Source of the DNA: Myxococcales bacterium
GTDB taxonomy: Bacteria > Myxococcota_A > Polyangia > Fen-1088
Direction of reading: 5' to 3'
DNA: 34,233 bases
Assembly (NCBI GenBank): GCA_003153015.1
Contig: PMBS01000142.1
Location: 158 to 34,390, forward strand
Numbering within the stretch: the first letter of the stretch is position 1; every line of letters starts with the position of its first letter. Below, piece by piece: positions 22,906 to 30,646 of this stretch. A program made the position numbers and the translations under genes. The notes under the pieces were generated by a model. The model worked only from the letters and a program-made list of their open reading frames with translations. It did no database searches and was not told where the DNA came from.

Positions 22906-24300
22906 TCAGTCCGGACGCTTGGGAAGCAACGCGGGCACGTGCAGTCCGCTCTTGGGCGCGCTGTGGTACTGCTGCAGGCGATACTGGATGGTGCGCACGC
23001 TCATGCCGAGCACCTCGGCCGCCTTGGTGGTGGAACCGCGGGTCGCCTCCAAGGTGGTCAGAATAGCGTGCCGTTCGATGTCTTCCATCTTGGAGCCAGG
23101 GATGCGAATGCCCGCCGTCCCCACCGGCGAGGGCCCCACGCTGGGCGGCAGGTCCGCTGCGGCCACGCGCGGACCACTGGCCAGCACCACCGCGTGCGCG
23201 ACGGCGTTCTCCAACTCGCGCACGTTCCCCGGCCACTCGTAGGCCGCCAGCCTCTGCAGAGCCTCGTCGGAGAAGCCCTCCAAGTTCTTGCCGTCATCGT
23301 TGCCGTACTTGCGCAAGAAGTGCATCGCCAGCGCCAGGATGTCCGACGGTCGTGCGCGCAAAGGCGGCAGCTCGATGTTGACCACGTTCAGTTGATAGAA
23401 GAGATCTTCGCGGAAACTGCCGCAGGCTACCTCTTCGCGCAGGTTGTGGTTGCTGGCCGCGATCAAGCGCACGTCCACATGGAGAGTTTCCTCGCCACCC
23501 ATGCGCTGCAGGACGTGCTCGCGCAGAAAGCGCAGGAGTTTCACCTGCAAAGCGGGCGGAATGGCCGAGATCTCGTCGAGGAACAATGTGCCACCGGCTG
23601 CCTGTTGCAGCCGCCCTTCACGGCGGCCCGGGCTTGCCGGCAGGGCGCCGCTTTCATGGCCGAATAGCTCGCTTTCCAGCAAGGGTTCGGCCAAGGCCGC
23701 ACAGTGCAGCTTGAGAAAGGGCTCCTTGGCGCGTGGGCTGTGCTCATGGATCGTGGTGGCTAGGAGTTCCTTGCCGGTCCCTGGGTCGCCGGTGATCAGA
23801 ACGCTGGCCTTGGACGCTGCCACCTGGGGCAGCAGCTTGAGCACATTCTGCATGGCGGGTGAGCTTCCCACCAGATTGGCGAAGCTGTAGCGCTCGGCCA
23901 AACGGGCGCGCAGCAGCCCGGCCTCGCGGCGAAGCCGCAAGCGGTCCATCTCGCGCGCGACCACCACCGACAGCACCGTGAGATCGAGCGGCTTGGTGAG
24001 GTAGTCGGCCGCGCCCTCTTTGAGCGCCGTGACCGCGGTCTCCACGTCGGCAAATGCCGTGGTTACAATGACCGCCAGATCATTCCCCATGCCATGGATC
24101 TTGCGGAGAAGCTCCAGCCCATCCATGCCGGGCATCTTCAGATCGGTAAGCACCAGGTCTGGGGCGAAGGCGGCCAGTTTGCCCAAGCCCTTGAATGCAT
24201 CTGCTGCGGTTTCGACCACGTAGCCACTCTCCCGCAAGGCTTCGGCCAGGGCCGCCCGGGAGTCAGCGTCGTCATCAACTACCAGAACTCTCCCCTTCAT
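22906..24300 (-). CDS. NtrC-family response regulator with a degenerate GAFTGA loop
   Basis: The 464-residue protein starts at the ATG at 24300, where the receiver domain begins (MKGRVLVVDDDADSR); a longer frame upstream has no domain logic. Asp53 (LTDLKMPG) is the phosphorylation site and Lys103 the switch lysine (LTKPLDL). The AAA+ domain (about 137-370) has Walker A GDPGTGKELLA, Walker B GGTLFLDEIS, and LRFLREHVLQRMGG, IAASNHNL and FREDLFYQLNVVNIELPPLRAR. The C-terminal Fis-type helix-turn-helix is AAEVLGMSVRTIQYRLQQY. Where family members have the sigma-54 contact loop GAFTGA, this one reads GALPAS (218-223). Its kinase is not next to it. The regulator may work without sigma-54; this is inferred from the loop. 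Confidence 0.88.
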   Translation of the reverse strand: MKGRVLVVDDDADSRAALAEALRESGYVVETAADAFKGLGKLAAFAPDLVLTDLKMPGMDGLELLRKIHGMGNDLAVIVTTAFADVETAVTALKEGAADYLTKPLDLTVLSVVVAREMDRLRLRREAGLLRARLAERYSFANLVGSSPAMQNVLKLLPQVAASKASVLITGDPGTGKELLATTIHEHSPRAKEPFLKLHCAALAEPLLESELFGHESGALPASPGRREGRLQQAAGGTLFLDEISAIPPALQVKLLRFLREHVLQRMGGEETLHVDVRLIAASNHNLREEVACGSFREDLFYQLNVVNIELPPLRARPSDILALAMHFLRKYGNDDGKNLEGFSDEALQRLAAYEWPGNVRELENAVAHAVVLASGPRVAAADLPPSVGPSPVGTAGIRIPGSKMEDIERHAILTTLEATRGSTTKAAEVLGMSVRTIQYRLQQYHSAPKSGLHVPALLPKRPD

Positions 24301-24424
24301 GGCCACAAACTTATGCAACACCTGCGCCAGAATCCTAGTCGAAACCGCGCAGCGCGGGACGGACGGCGCGGACCTTTCAAAGGCTAGTGGACTTCCTGCC
24401 GCATCCTGATATCGTTGCACCTAG

Positions 24425-24443
24425 TCCTTTTCACGTCGTTTCC
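24425..24443 (+). promoter_or_regulatory. Motif copy 1 upstream of the first RRM gene
   Basis: TCCTTTTCACGTCGTTTCC lies 135 bases ahead of the first RRM start. A near-identical motif is found ahead of rpoZ (25076-25095), with 14 of the first 15 bases equal. It could be a shared transcription-factor site or part of a promoter. It was found by eye and its significance was not tested. Confidence 0.35.
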
Positions 24444-24578
24444 GTTCTGCCACGGTCTTCCATCTGGTTGAGCCAGGGCGTTCCGGCTAGCGAGGCGCTT
24501 AGGGACAACGGCCCGTTTATTGGGCAAGCGCGTGGACCGCGGAACCGTCCACTCACAGAAGAACGAGGAGAGAACGAC

Positions 24579-24926
24579 ATGGCGAAAAGGCTGTATGTGG
24601 GCAACCTGGCCTACAGCGTAACCGAAGCGGATCTGCGCGAAACCTTCGCTGAGGCGGGCAATGTGGCTGACGTGAAGGTCGTGCTCGACCGCGAGAGCGG
24701 GAGGCCGCGCGGCTTTGCATTTGTCGAGATGTCGACCGACGAGGAAGCCACGAAGGCCATGGGAACGTTGAACGGTCGCGAGATCCAGGGGCGGGCGATC
24801 AGCGTCAGCGAGGCACGTGAGCGCGGTGGTGGCGGTGGTGGTGGTGGTGGTGGTGGCGGCGGCGGACGCGGCCATGGCCGCGGTGGCTTTGGCGGCGGCC
24901 GCGAGCGCTCGGGCGGTCGCTGGTAG
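24579..24926 (+). CDS. Gly-rich RNA-binding protein with RRM domain (first copy)
   Basis: This 115-residue protein starts at the ATG at 24579, with GAGGAG upstream. Residues 1-80 are a single RNA-recognition motif with both signatures, RNP2 LYVGNL and RNP1 GRPRGFAFVEM. A run of 14 glycines follows (bases 24825-24866, mostly GGT codons), then an Arg/Gly-rich tail (GHGRGGFGGG). This is the layout of bacterial Rbp and cold-inducible RNA-binding proteins. It binds single-stranded RNA by family knowledge; the targets are unknown. The GGT triplet run is slippage-prone but stays in frame. It is the first of two paralogues flanking rpoZ. Confidence 0.92.
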   Translation: MAKRLYVGNLAYSVTEADLRETFAEAGNVADVKVVLDRESGRPRGFAFVEMSTDEEATKAMGTLNGREIQGRAISVSEARERGGGGGGGGGGGGGGRGHGRGGFGGGRERSGGRW

Positions 24927-24955
24927 GCGGCAGGGCTCGCGAGTCTGAGCCCCGC

Positions 24956-24985
24956 TCTCGCTGGTGCGGAGACACACCAGCGAGA
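24956..24985 (+). terminator. Hairpin after the first RRM gene
   Basis: An 11-base perfect stem (TCTCGCTGGTG paired with CACCAGCGAGA) encloses an 8-base loop, 30 bases after the RRM stop. There is no poly-T tail, so it is either a weak or factor-dependent terminator or an mRNA 3'-end stabiliser. Confidence 0.6.
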
Positions 24986-25075
24986 CAGGGTGGGATCTAT
25001 CCTGAGGTTTTGAAGGAAAGTCCTCCTTGTCTGTTCTTCCTCGTCTTTCGCGGTTGGCGTGGTACGGTAGCTGTG

Positions 25076-25095
25076 TCCTTTCCACGTCGTCTTCC
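25076..25095 (+). promoter_or_regulatory. Motif copy 2 upstream of rpoZ
   Basis: TCCTTTCCACGTCGTCTTCC lies 87 bases ahead of the rpoZ start and matches the motif ahead of the first RRM gene except for one substitution and one inserted base. The region also has TACGGT a little upstream (about 25062-25067). The relation to transcription start is unknown. Confidence 0.35.
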
Positions 25096-25182
25096 CTCCC
25101 CGCCCGGGCCGATGGCTTCTTGGCCAGCCTCCAGGGCAGTCAAGGCAGCCGAAGCGCTCAGGACTGAACGGGAGGAACCTAC

Positions 25183-25503
25183 ATGGCACGTGTCACGGTC
25201 GAGGACTGCATTCAGGCAGTTGGTAATCACTTCGCGCTGGCGGTGCTGGGCGCCCAGCGTGCCCGCGCCCTGGCCAAGGGGGCGATTCCGCTGGTCCAGT
25301 GCGACAACAATCCCGGCGTCACCGCCCTGCGTGAGATCGCCGCGGGCAAGGTTTCCTTTCACGAGTCGCTGGATGAGGTCTTGCACCTGCACGCAGAGGG
25401 CATCAAGGCCCTTGACGGATCCCGCAAGCGGCGGCGGGCAGGCAGCATGGAGCCCGCTCCCCCGTTGGCTGCACGGAAGCTGCGCGGGGAGCCCGCCAGC
25501 TGA
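25183..25503 (+). CDS. rpoZ: RNA polymerase omega subunit
   Basis: The 106-residue product begins MARVTVEDCIQAVGNHFALAVLGAQRARAL and has TALREIAAGKVSF, the conserved core of the omega subunit. By family knowledge omega binds the beta-prime subunit and assists assembly of RNA polymerase, and in many bacteria it helps bind ppGpp. The start is well supported by GGGAGGAA eight bases ahead. The tail after residue 75 is basic (GSRKRRRAG) and then Pro/Ala-rich. rpoZ is often beside gmk or spoT; here it sits between two RRM genes, on the same strand, with gaps of 256 and 152 bases, so each gene probably has its own promoter. Confidence 0.9.
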   Translation: MARVTVEDCIQAVGNHFALAVLGAQRARALAKGAIPLVQCDNNPGVTALREIAAGKVSFHESLDEVLHLHAEGIKALDGSRKRRRAGSMEPAPPLAARKLRGEPAS

Positions 25504-25655
25504 GGGTGTTCCGCCAGCCTCACAATTGTTGTTGCCCACGACGATACTAATGGCATTTGGCCGAGCAGTGAGCTATGCAGAGGCGGTCGGCTCGCTTGAA
25601 CACCGGGCTGTGCGTTGGGACTTGACCCGCGCAAACAAAAACAAGGAGCCGCGAT

Positions 25656-25964
25656 ATGGGCAAGAGACTGTACGTTGGAAATCTGTCTTTCTCGATCACC
25701 GAAGCTGATCTTCGAGAGGCATTCAAGGCAGAAGGTCACGATGTGGCCGAGGTGAAGTTGGTTACCGATCGGGAAACCGGGAGGCCGCGTGGCTTTGCCT
25801 TCGTGGAAATGGCCACCGACGAAGGGGCTGTCCACGCTATCGGCAGCCTCAACGGTCGCGACCTGCAGGGTCGCACGATCACCGTCAGCGAGGCGCGCGA
25901 GCGAACCGGCGGTGGCGGCGGCGGAGGTGGAGCGCGTGGCGGCCGCGCGGGCGGGCGCTGGTAA
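25656..25964 (+). CDS. Gly-rich RNA-binding protein with RRM domain (second copy)
   Basis: This 102-residue protein is a paralogue of the first RRM protein. It has MGKRLYVGNL (RNP2), GRPRGFAFVEM (RNP1), SITEADLREAF and LQGRTITVSEARER, then a shorter Gly-rich tail ending ARGGRAGGRW. The start has AAGGAG upstream at good spacing. The two proteins share most of the RRM but differ in the loop after the first helix (KAEGHDVAEVKL versus AEAGNVADVKV) and in the glycine tract. This fits duplication followed by divergence, perhaps to bind different RNAs. Confidence 0.92.
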   Translation: MGKRLYVGNLSFSITEADLREAFKAEGHDVAEVKLVTDRETGRPRGFAFVEMATDEGAVHAIGSLNGRDLQGRTITVSEARERTGGGGGGGGARGGRAGGRW

Positions 25965-25998
25965 GCGCTCGCACGAGGTCGCGTCAGCGCCCTGGTTG

Positions 25999-26036
25999 AC
26001 AGGGCTATGCCCGCGGTAAGCGCGGGGTAGCCCTGT
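25999..26036. terminator. Two-step hairpin terminator between convergent genes
   Basis: ACAGGGCTA (25999-26007) pairs with TAGCCCTGT (26028-26036); inside, CCCGC (26010-26014) pairs with GCGGG (26022-26026). The structure lies between the second RRM gene and the convergent radical SAM gene, so it may stop transcription from both sides. A run of T is absent on the plus side. Confidence 0.6.
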
Positions 26037-26048
26037 TCTGAGACTGAG

Positions 26049-27602
26049 CTACGCCGCTGCTTTGCGGTTGCTCTCGCGCTCGGCGCGTACTTGCTCGATG
26101 GCGAGTTGCAGCCGGGGCAGCACGTCTTCGGCGGTGTAGCGAATCATGTGCTCGCCCGAGACCGCAAGCGAGAAGGCGCGGGCCAGCCGCCTTGGGGTTC
26201 GCCAAATCGCACGCCCGAGGAAGCGCCAGTAGGCGCGGCGGTAGCGGCCCAGTACCCCCTGGCGAAGCATCGAAAAGACCACACAGCGCAAGGCATAGAG
26301 CCAGGGCAGGCTGAAGTGGGAGTCGCTGCGCGGCCGTAGTTCAAGCACACGGTTCACCCGCGCGAAATACGCGGCCGGGGCGTACACGCTGGCGAGCAGA
26401 CGGCGATACGAATCGAGCAGTTCCACTTCGTCCATCTTGGTGCGGAAATTAGCGCGTCCGAAGGTTTCGCCGCTGGATCGTTCCAGCATGCGGCCCTCGC
26501 GAACCAGGCGTCGCTCCAACTGGGTTCCCGGCAGCGCGCCCAGAATGCCCACCATAGCCTGCGGGATGCACGAACTCGCGATCCATTCGCGTTGGCGTTC
26601 GATGGCGGCCGCGTCGTCAGAATCGAAGCCCACGATGAAACCGGCCGACACGTCGAGCCCGCCGCGAACCAGCTTGTCCACCGCCTCGTGCAGGTCGACG
26701 GCGAGATTCTGCGCCTTGTGGGTTTCGCGCAGGGCCTCGGTTGACGGGGTTTCGATGCCTACGAACACGGAGTCGAAGCCCGCGCGCACCATGGCGTTCA
26801 CCAACTCGTCCGAGGCAGCCAGGTTGATGCTGGCCTCGGAATAGAACTGGAATGGGAAGCGGTGCTGCTCCATCCAAGTTCGCAAAACGGTCAGCAGGCG
26901 CAGGGTTTCCACCTTGTTGCCCACCAAGTTGTCGTCGGAAAGAAACACGGTTCCGCGAAAGCCGGTGGCCAGCAGGGCATCCAGCTCGCCACACAACTGT
27001 GCCGGAGTCTTGGTGCGCGGGTGGCGGCCGAACACCTCGATGATGTCGCAGAACTCACAGTTGAAGGGACAACCACGACTCCACTGCACCGACAGGGAAT
27101 GGTACGCCTTCACATCGAGCAGATCGTAGCGTGGCGGGGGCAGGGTGTGAAGTTCGGGGCGGCGGGGCGCGGCCATGCGCGCGGGCAGGTCGGTGCCCCT
27201 GGCCAGCGCTTCGCACAGGGGCGCCATCAACTCCTCGGCCTCGCCTGACACGACACAATCCGCATACGGCGTAAGCAGCTCAGGGCTGGTGGTGGCAACT
27301 GGCCCGCCCACCACGACCACCTTGCCCGCGGCCCGAGCCTGCGCTGCTAGCTTAAGCAGCGAGTCGCGTTGGACCAGCATCCCGGACAAGAAAACCGCGT
27401 CCGCCCACTGCAGTTCACCGGGCGTCAGCCGCTGCACGTTCAGGTCGCAGAGCCGGACCTCCCAATCCTTGGGCAGGAGGGCGGCCACCGTGAGCAGCCC
27501 CAGCGGCGGCAAGAGAGACCGCTTGCCCATCAGCCGCAGGGAGTCCTCGTGTCCCCAGTAGGTGCGGGGAAAGGCAGGGTAGAGGCATAGGATTCTCATC
27601 AC
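26049..27602 (-). CDS. B12-binding-type radical SAM protein (DUF4070, HpnP-like)
   Basis: The 517-residue protein has an N-terminal cobalamin-binding-like domain (about 1-145; LYPAFPRTYWG, LLPPLGLLTVAALLP, VFLSGMLVQRDSL, VVVGGPVATTSPELL). A radical SAM domain follows with the cluster motif C178-x3-C182-x2-C185 (GCPFNCEFCDIIEVFGRHPRTKTP). The C-terminal part (about 400-500) resembles DUF4070. This matches the architecture of hopanoid C-2 methylase HpnP and related methyltransferases; similarity extends to VFLSDDNLVGNK and FVGIETPSTEALRETHKAQN. The true substrate may be another lipid or metabolite. I see no DxHxxG motif, as in some family members. No hopanoid genes are near. Start: GTG 27602 or ATG 27599, equally likely. 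Confidence 0.8.
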   Translation of the reverse strand: MMRILCLYPAFPRTYWGHEDSLRLMGKRSLLPPLGLLTVAALLPKDWEVRLCDLNVQRLTPGELQWADAVFLSGMLVQRDSLLKLAAQARAAGKVVVVGGPVATTSPELLTPYADCVVSGEAEELMAPLCEALARGTDLPARMAAPRRPELHTLPPPRYDLLDVKAYHSLSVQWSRGCPFNCEFCDIIEVFGRHPRTKTPAQLCGELDALLATGFRGTVFLSDDNLVGNKVETLRLLTVLRTWMEQHRFPFQFYSEASINLAASDELVNAMVRAGFDSVFVGIETPSTEALRETHKAQNLAVDLHEAVDKLVRGGLDVSAGFIVGFDSDDAAAIERQREWIASSCIPQAMVGILGALPGTQLERRLVREGRMLERSSGETFGRANFRTKMDEVELLDSYRRLLASVYAPAAYFARVNRVLELRPRSDSHFSLPWLYALRCVVFSMLRQGVLGRYRRAYWRFLGRAIWRTPRRLARAFSLAVSGEHMIRYTAEDVLPRLQLAIEQVRAERESNRKAAA

Positions 27603-27800
27603 CCGTTACTACTCGTTCCGTCGTCAGGTCGCTGTCATGACACGGTCACGTCTTGGCGCGATGAAGTCCCCATGGGCGGTCCGGCGCGCGTTGCTGACAC
27701 AAGTGTGACCGGGTGCTTGCCAGTCGGTGACAAAGCCTCAGCCGGCGCAAGGGGTGACCTGCCGGTTTTTTGGGGGCGGCAAGGCCAGCATTCTGCCAAA

Positions 27801-28739
27801 ATGGCAGGCGTGAAGCTTCGGTCACCAACCATCATCTTCCTGCAGCGCGCCCGCATGGTCTTCATGCTGACCGCGTTGATCCCAACGGTGTTCATCACGG
27901 TGATCGGGATCGTGTTGCTGGCCACCGGGGGATCGAAGTCGGCGGCGGTAGTGGGCGGGATTCTGGTTCTTTGCTTTTGCGGGACAGCCTTGGCTGGTTA
28001 CGTCCTTGGGACCATCTTCGTCACTCGGGGCGCGAGCCTGGCAGCCGTGCAGAACGAGTTTCTCTCCTCTGTCTCGCACGAGTTGCGCACGCCTTTGACC
28101 TCGATTCGTCTCTTCATCGATACCCTGCGCGAGGATCGGGTGCACGATCCGGCCGAGAAACAGCGCTGCCTCAACGTGATCCACCAGGAGTTGGCGCGTC
28201 TCGACGGTCTGGTGGGCAAGCTTCTCACCCTGTCGCGCATCGAATCCCGCCACGCGGTTTTTGACCGCCGGCCCGTCGCCGTGGCCGACGTCGTCAAGGA
28301 GGCGCTGGTCGCCTTCGAAGCCATCCGGTTCGGAACCGAGGTCGATTTGAGAGTGGATCTGGAGCCAGGGTTGATGGTCAACGGGGATCAGGGCGCGCTG
28401 GCCCAAGCCCTAGCGAACCTGCTCGGCAACGCCTGGAAATACACGCCACCCCGAGGCAAGCGCATCGAACTGTCCGTCACCGGGGATGCGACCGAGGTGT
28501 CCATCGTGGTCGCTGACAACGGCGTGGGCATCCCGGGCTCCGAGCAAAAAGCCATCTTCGACAAGTTCTGGCGGGGGTCAGCCGCGGCCAACGGCGGTAG
28601 CACGGGCACCGGGCTGGGACTGGCAGTGGTGCGGGCCATCGTGACCGCCCATCGGGGCAAGGTCGACGTGCGCTCGGAAGAAAATCGCGGGTCGCGGTTT
28701 CGCATCTTGCTGCCCCGGCAGCCCGCGGAGGCAGCATGA
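27801..28739 (+). CDS. Membrane histidine kinase with a minimal sensor
   Basis: The 312-residue kinase starts at the ATG at 27801; the longer frame adds no recognisable sequence. Two transmembrane helices (about 21-41 and 49-71) are joined by only about seven residues (ATGGSKS), so there is no periplasmic sensor domain. The dimerisation helix has the H-box SHELRTPLTSIRLF (His93). The ATPase has NLLGNAWKYTPP (N box), VADNGVGIP (G1) and GTGLGLAVVRAIV (G2), all intact. By analogy with intramembrane-sensing kinases it may respond to membrane state or to a partner protein. The stop overlaps the response-regulator start by 4 bases, so they form a pair. Confidence 0.92.
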   Translation: MAGVKLRSPTIIFLQRARMVFMLTALIPTVFITVIGIVLLATGGSKSAAVVGGILVLCFCGTALAGYVLGTIFVTRGASLAAVQNEFLSSVSHELRTPLTSIRLFIDTLREDRVHDPAEKQRCLNVIHQELARLDGLVGKLLTLSRIESRHAVFDRRPVAVADVVKEALVAFEAIRFGTEVDLRVDLEPGLMVNGDQGALAQALANLLGNAWKYTPPRGKRIELSVTGDATEVSIVVADNGVGIPGSEQKAIFDKFWRGSAAANGGSTGTGLGLAVVRAIVTAHRGKVDVRSEENRGSRFRILLPRQPAEAA

Positions 28740-29485
28740 CCGGCGCCGGTGATGAACCGCTGGGCCAACTGGTGATCATCGTCGAGGACGATGCGGCCAT
28801 CGCCGAAGGCCTGGGGTTGAACCTGCGCCTGCAGGGCTATCGCACGGAAGCGGTTGGCGACGGCGAGACGGCCCGCACGCGCATCGAGGAGAGCCGGCCG
28901 GCTCTGGTCTTGCTCGACATCTCGCTGCCCAAACAGAGTGGCATCTGGGTTTTGCAGCGACTGCGCGAGGCTGGCAACCACGTGCCGGTGATCGTGCTGT
29001 CAGCGCGCCAGGACGAATTCGACAAGGTGGCTGCCCTGCAACTGGGCGCGGACGACTATGTGACCAAACCATTTGCGCTGGCCGAGCTTCTGGCTCGGGT
29101 CGCGGCCCTCCTACGGCGCGTGCGGCTGCACTTGCCCCAGCAAGGCGCGCCGGCTGATTCGCCAGTACGCGACAGCAAGAGGCCTGACATCAGATTTGGC
29201 GATGTGGTGATCAACCTCGACGCGCGTACGGTGGTGCGCGCCGGGCGTCCGATCAAGCTCACCCATCGCGAATTCGAGTTGCTCGCCTTCCTCGCCCGAA
29301 GCGGCGGCCGGGTTTTCTCGCGCGAGGAGCTGGTGCGCCAGGTATGGGGCCTGGAGCATCCTGGTCAGGCGCGCACAGTGGACAACTTCATCGCCCAGTT
29401 GCGCGCCAAGCTTGAGCAAGATCCCGAGCAACCGAAACACCTGCTCACGATTCGGGGCAGTGGCTATCGGTTTGTCGCCGAGTGA
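28736..29485 (+). CDS. OmpR/PhoB-type response regulator
   Basis: The 249-residue regulator has a receiver domain (about 12-128) with the acidic pair Glu17-Asp18-Asp19, phosphorylation site Asp61 (LLDISLPKQSG) and Lys111 (YVTKPF). A linker and a winged-helix DNA-binding domain follow (about 150-248; LTHREFELLAFLA, VFSREELVRQVWG, ARTVDNFIAQLRAKLE, IRGSGYRFVAE). It would be phosphorylated by the kinase encoded just before it and act as a transcription factor. It is followed by murB 19 bases later, so the three genes may form one operon. Confidence 0.93.
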   Translation: MTGAGDEPLGQLVIIVEDDAAIAEGLGLNLRLQGYRTEAVGDGETARTRIEESRPALVLLDISLPKQSGIWVLQRLREAGNHVPVIVLSARQDEFDKVAALQLGADDYVTKPFALAELLARVAALLRRVRLHLPQQGAPADSPVRDSKRPDIRFGDVVINLDARTVVRAGRPIKLTHREFELLAFLARSGGRVFSREELVRQVWGLEHPGQARTVDNFIAQLRAKLEQDPEQPKHLLTIRGSGYRFVAE

Positions 29486-29504
29486 ATGCTACTCTCTAGC
29501 TCGC

Positions 29505-30593
29505 TTGCCGCCTGTCATTTCTCAAGACGTTCCCCTGACGCCGCTGACCACTTTCGAGTTGGGCGGGCCGGCGCGTTTCTTTTGCCAGGTGGCGACGAGC
29601 GAGGATGCGATCTGGGCGCTGCGCTGGGCAGCCGATCAGAATCTGCCGGTGTTCGTACTGGGCGGCGGATCGAATCTGGTGGTGGGCGACGCGGGCTTTG
29701 CTGGCCTGGTCCTGCAACTGACGGCGCAGGGAATTGATTTCCGCAGCCAGGGCGACCATGTTCTGGTGGAAGTGCAGGCTGGGCAGCCATGGGATGACGT
29801 GGTGGCCGCCGCGGTAGCGCGCGATCTCGCGGGCATTGAGTGTCTGTCAGGGATCCCGGGCACCGCGGGCGCGACGCCGATCCAGAACGTCGGTGCCTAC
29901 GGCCAGGAGGTGGCGGATACGATCTGCTCGCTGCGCGTGCTCGGCCGGCGCACCCTGGAGGTGCGCGAGTTGCCGGCCGCCGAGTGCGGCTTCGCGTACC
30001 GCAACAGCATTTTCAGGCACGACCCAGGACAGGCGATGGTGTTGTCGGCCAGTTTCGCGCTGCGGCCCGGTGCCCAGCCTGCGATTGCCTACCGGGAACT
30101 GGCGGACGCGCTGGCGGGACGGGCGCGACCGTCGCTAACAGAGGTGCGTGAAGCGGTGCTCGACCTGCGGCGCAAGAAGTCCATGGTGTACGACGCCCGC
30201 GATCCCAACCGGCGCAGCGCTGGGTCGTTCTTCACCAACCCCATCGTCGGTGCGGACCAGGCAGCCGAGGTCGTGGCGCAGGCGCTAGGCGAGAATCTTG
30301 TGCAGTCAGCCGAAGAGGTGCCGCAATATCCGTTGCCCGATGGGCGGGTGAAGTTGGCGGCTGGCTGGCTGGTGGAACGTGCGGGCATTAAGCGCGGCCT
30401 GCGCATGGGCCCGGTCGGCGTGTCGAGCAGGCACGCCCTGGCTTTGGTCCATCACGGCGGCGGCTGCACCGCCGATCTCATTCGTCTGGCGGTTCACCTG
30501 CGCGACACCGTGGTGCTGCGTTTCGGAGTCACGCTGGTGCCCGAGCCCGTGTTTCTGGGCGTCACCTGGCCGGCGTTGCAGCAGACCACTTGA
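29505..30593 (+). CDS. murB: UDP-N-acetylenolpyruvoylglucosamine reductase (MurB)
   Basis: This enzyme reduces UDP-GlcNAc-enolpyruvate with NADPH to UDP-MurNAc, the second committed step of peptidoglycan precursor synthesis, using bound FAD in the cytoplasm. The TTG at 29505 is chosen because the longer frame overlaps the regulator gene heavily; there is no clear ribosome site. The 362-residue product has LGGGSNLVVGD (FAD pocket), GIPGTAGATPIQNVGAYGQEV, CGFAYRNSIF and RRSAGSFFTNPIV with the proton-donating serine (Ser241). It also has AGWLVERAGIKRGLRMGPVGVSSRHALALVH. The Tyr-loop YRNSIF indicates the E. coli-like type I enzyme. It is outside a dcw/mur cluster and may be controlled by the preceding two-component pair. 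Confidence 0.93.
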   Translation: MPPVISQDVPLTPLTTFELGGPARFFCQVATSEDAIWALRWAADQNLPVFVLGGGSNLVVGDAGFAGLVLQLTAQGIDFRSQGDHVLVEVQAGQPWDDVVAAAVARDLAGIECLSGIPGTAGATPIQNVGAYGQEVADTICSLRVLGRRTLEVRELPAAECGFAYRNSIFRHDPGQAMVLSASFALRPGAQPAIAYRELADALAGRARPSLTEVREAVLDLRRKKSMVYDARDPNRRSAGSFFTNPIVGADQAAEVVAQALGENLVQSAEEVPQYPLPDGRVKLAAGWLVERAGIKRGLRMGPVGVSSRHALALVHHGGGCTADLIRLAVHLRDTVVLRFGVTLVPEPVFLGVTWPALQQTT

Positions 30594-30646
30594 CCGATCA
30601 TCAAACCGCAACCCTGTCTCCGCGGACGGTGGTAGGATTTGCCGCC

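Noticed and set aside
22741-23667. 308-codon plus-strand frame over the NtrC-type gene
   Set aside because: Opposite strand has an intact receiver, AAA+ and HTH; the plus frame has no recognisable domain.
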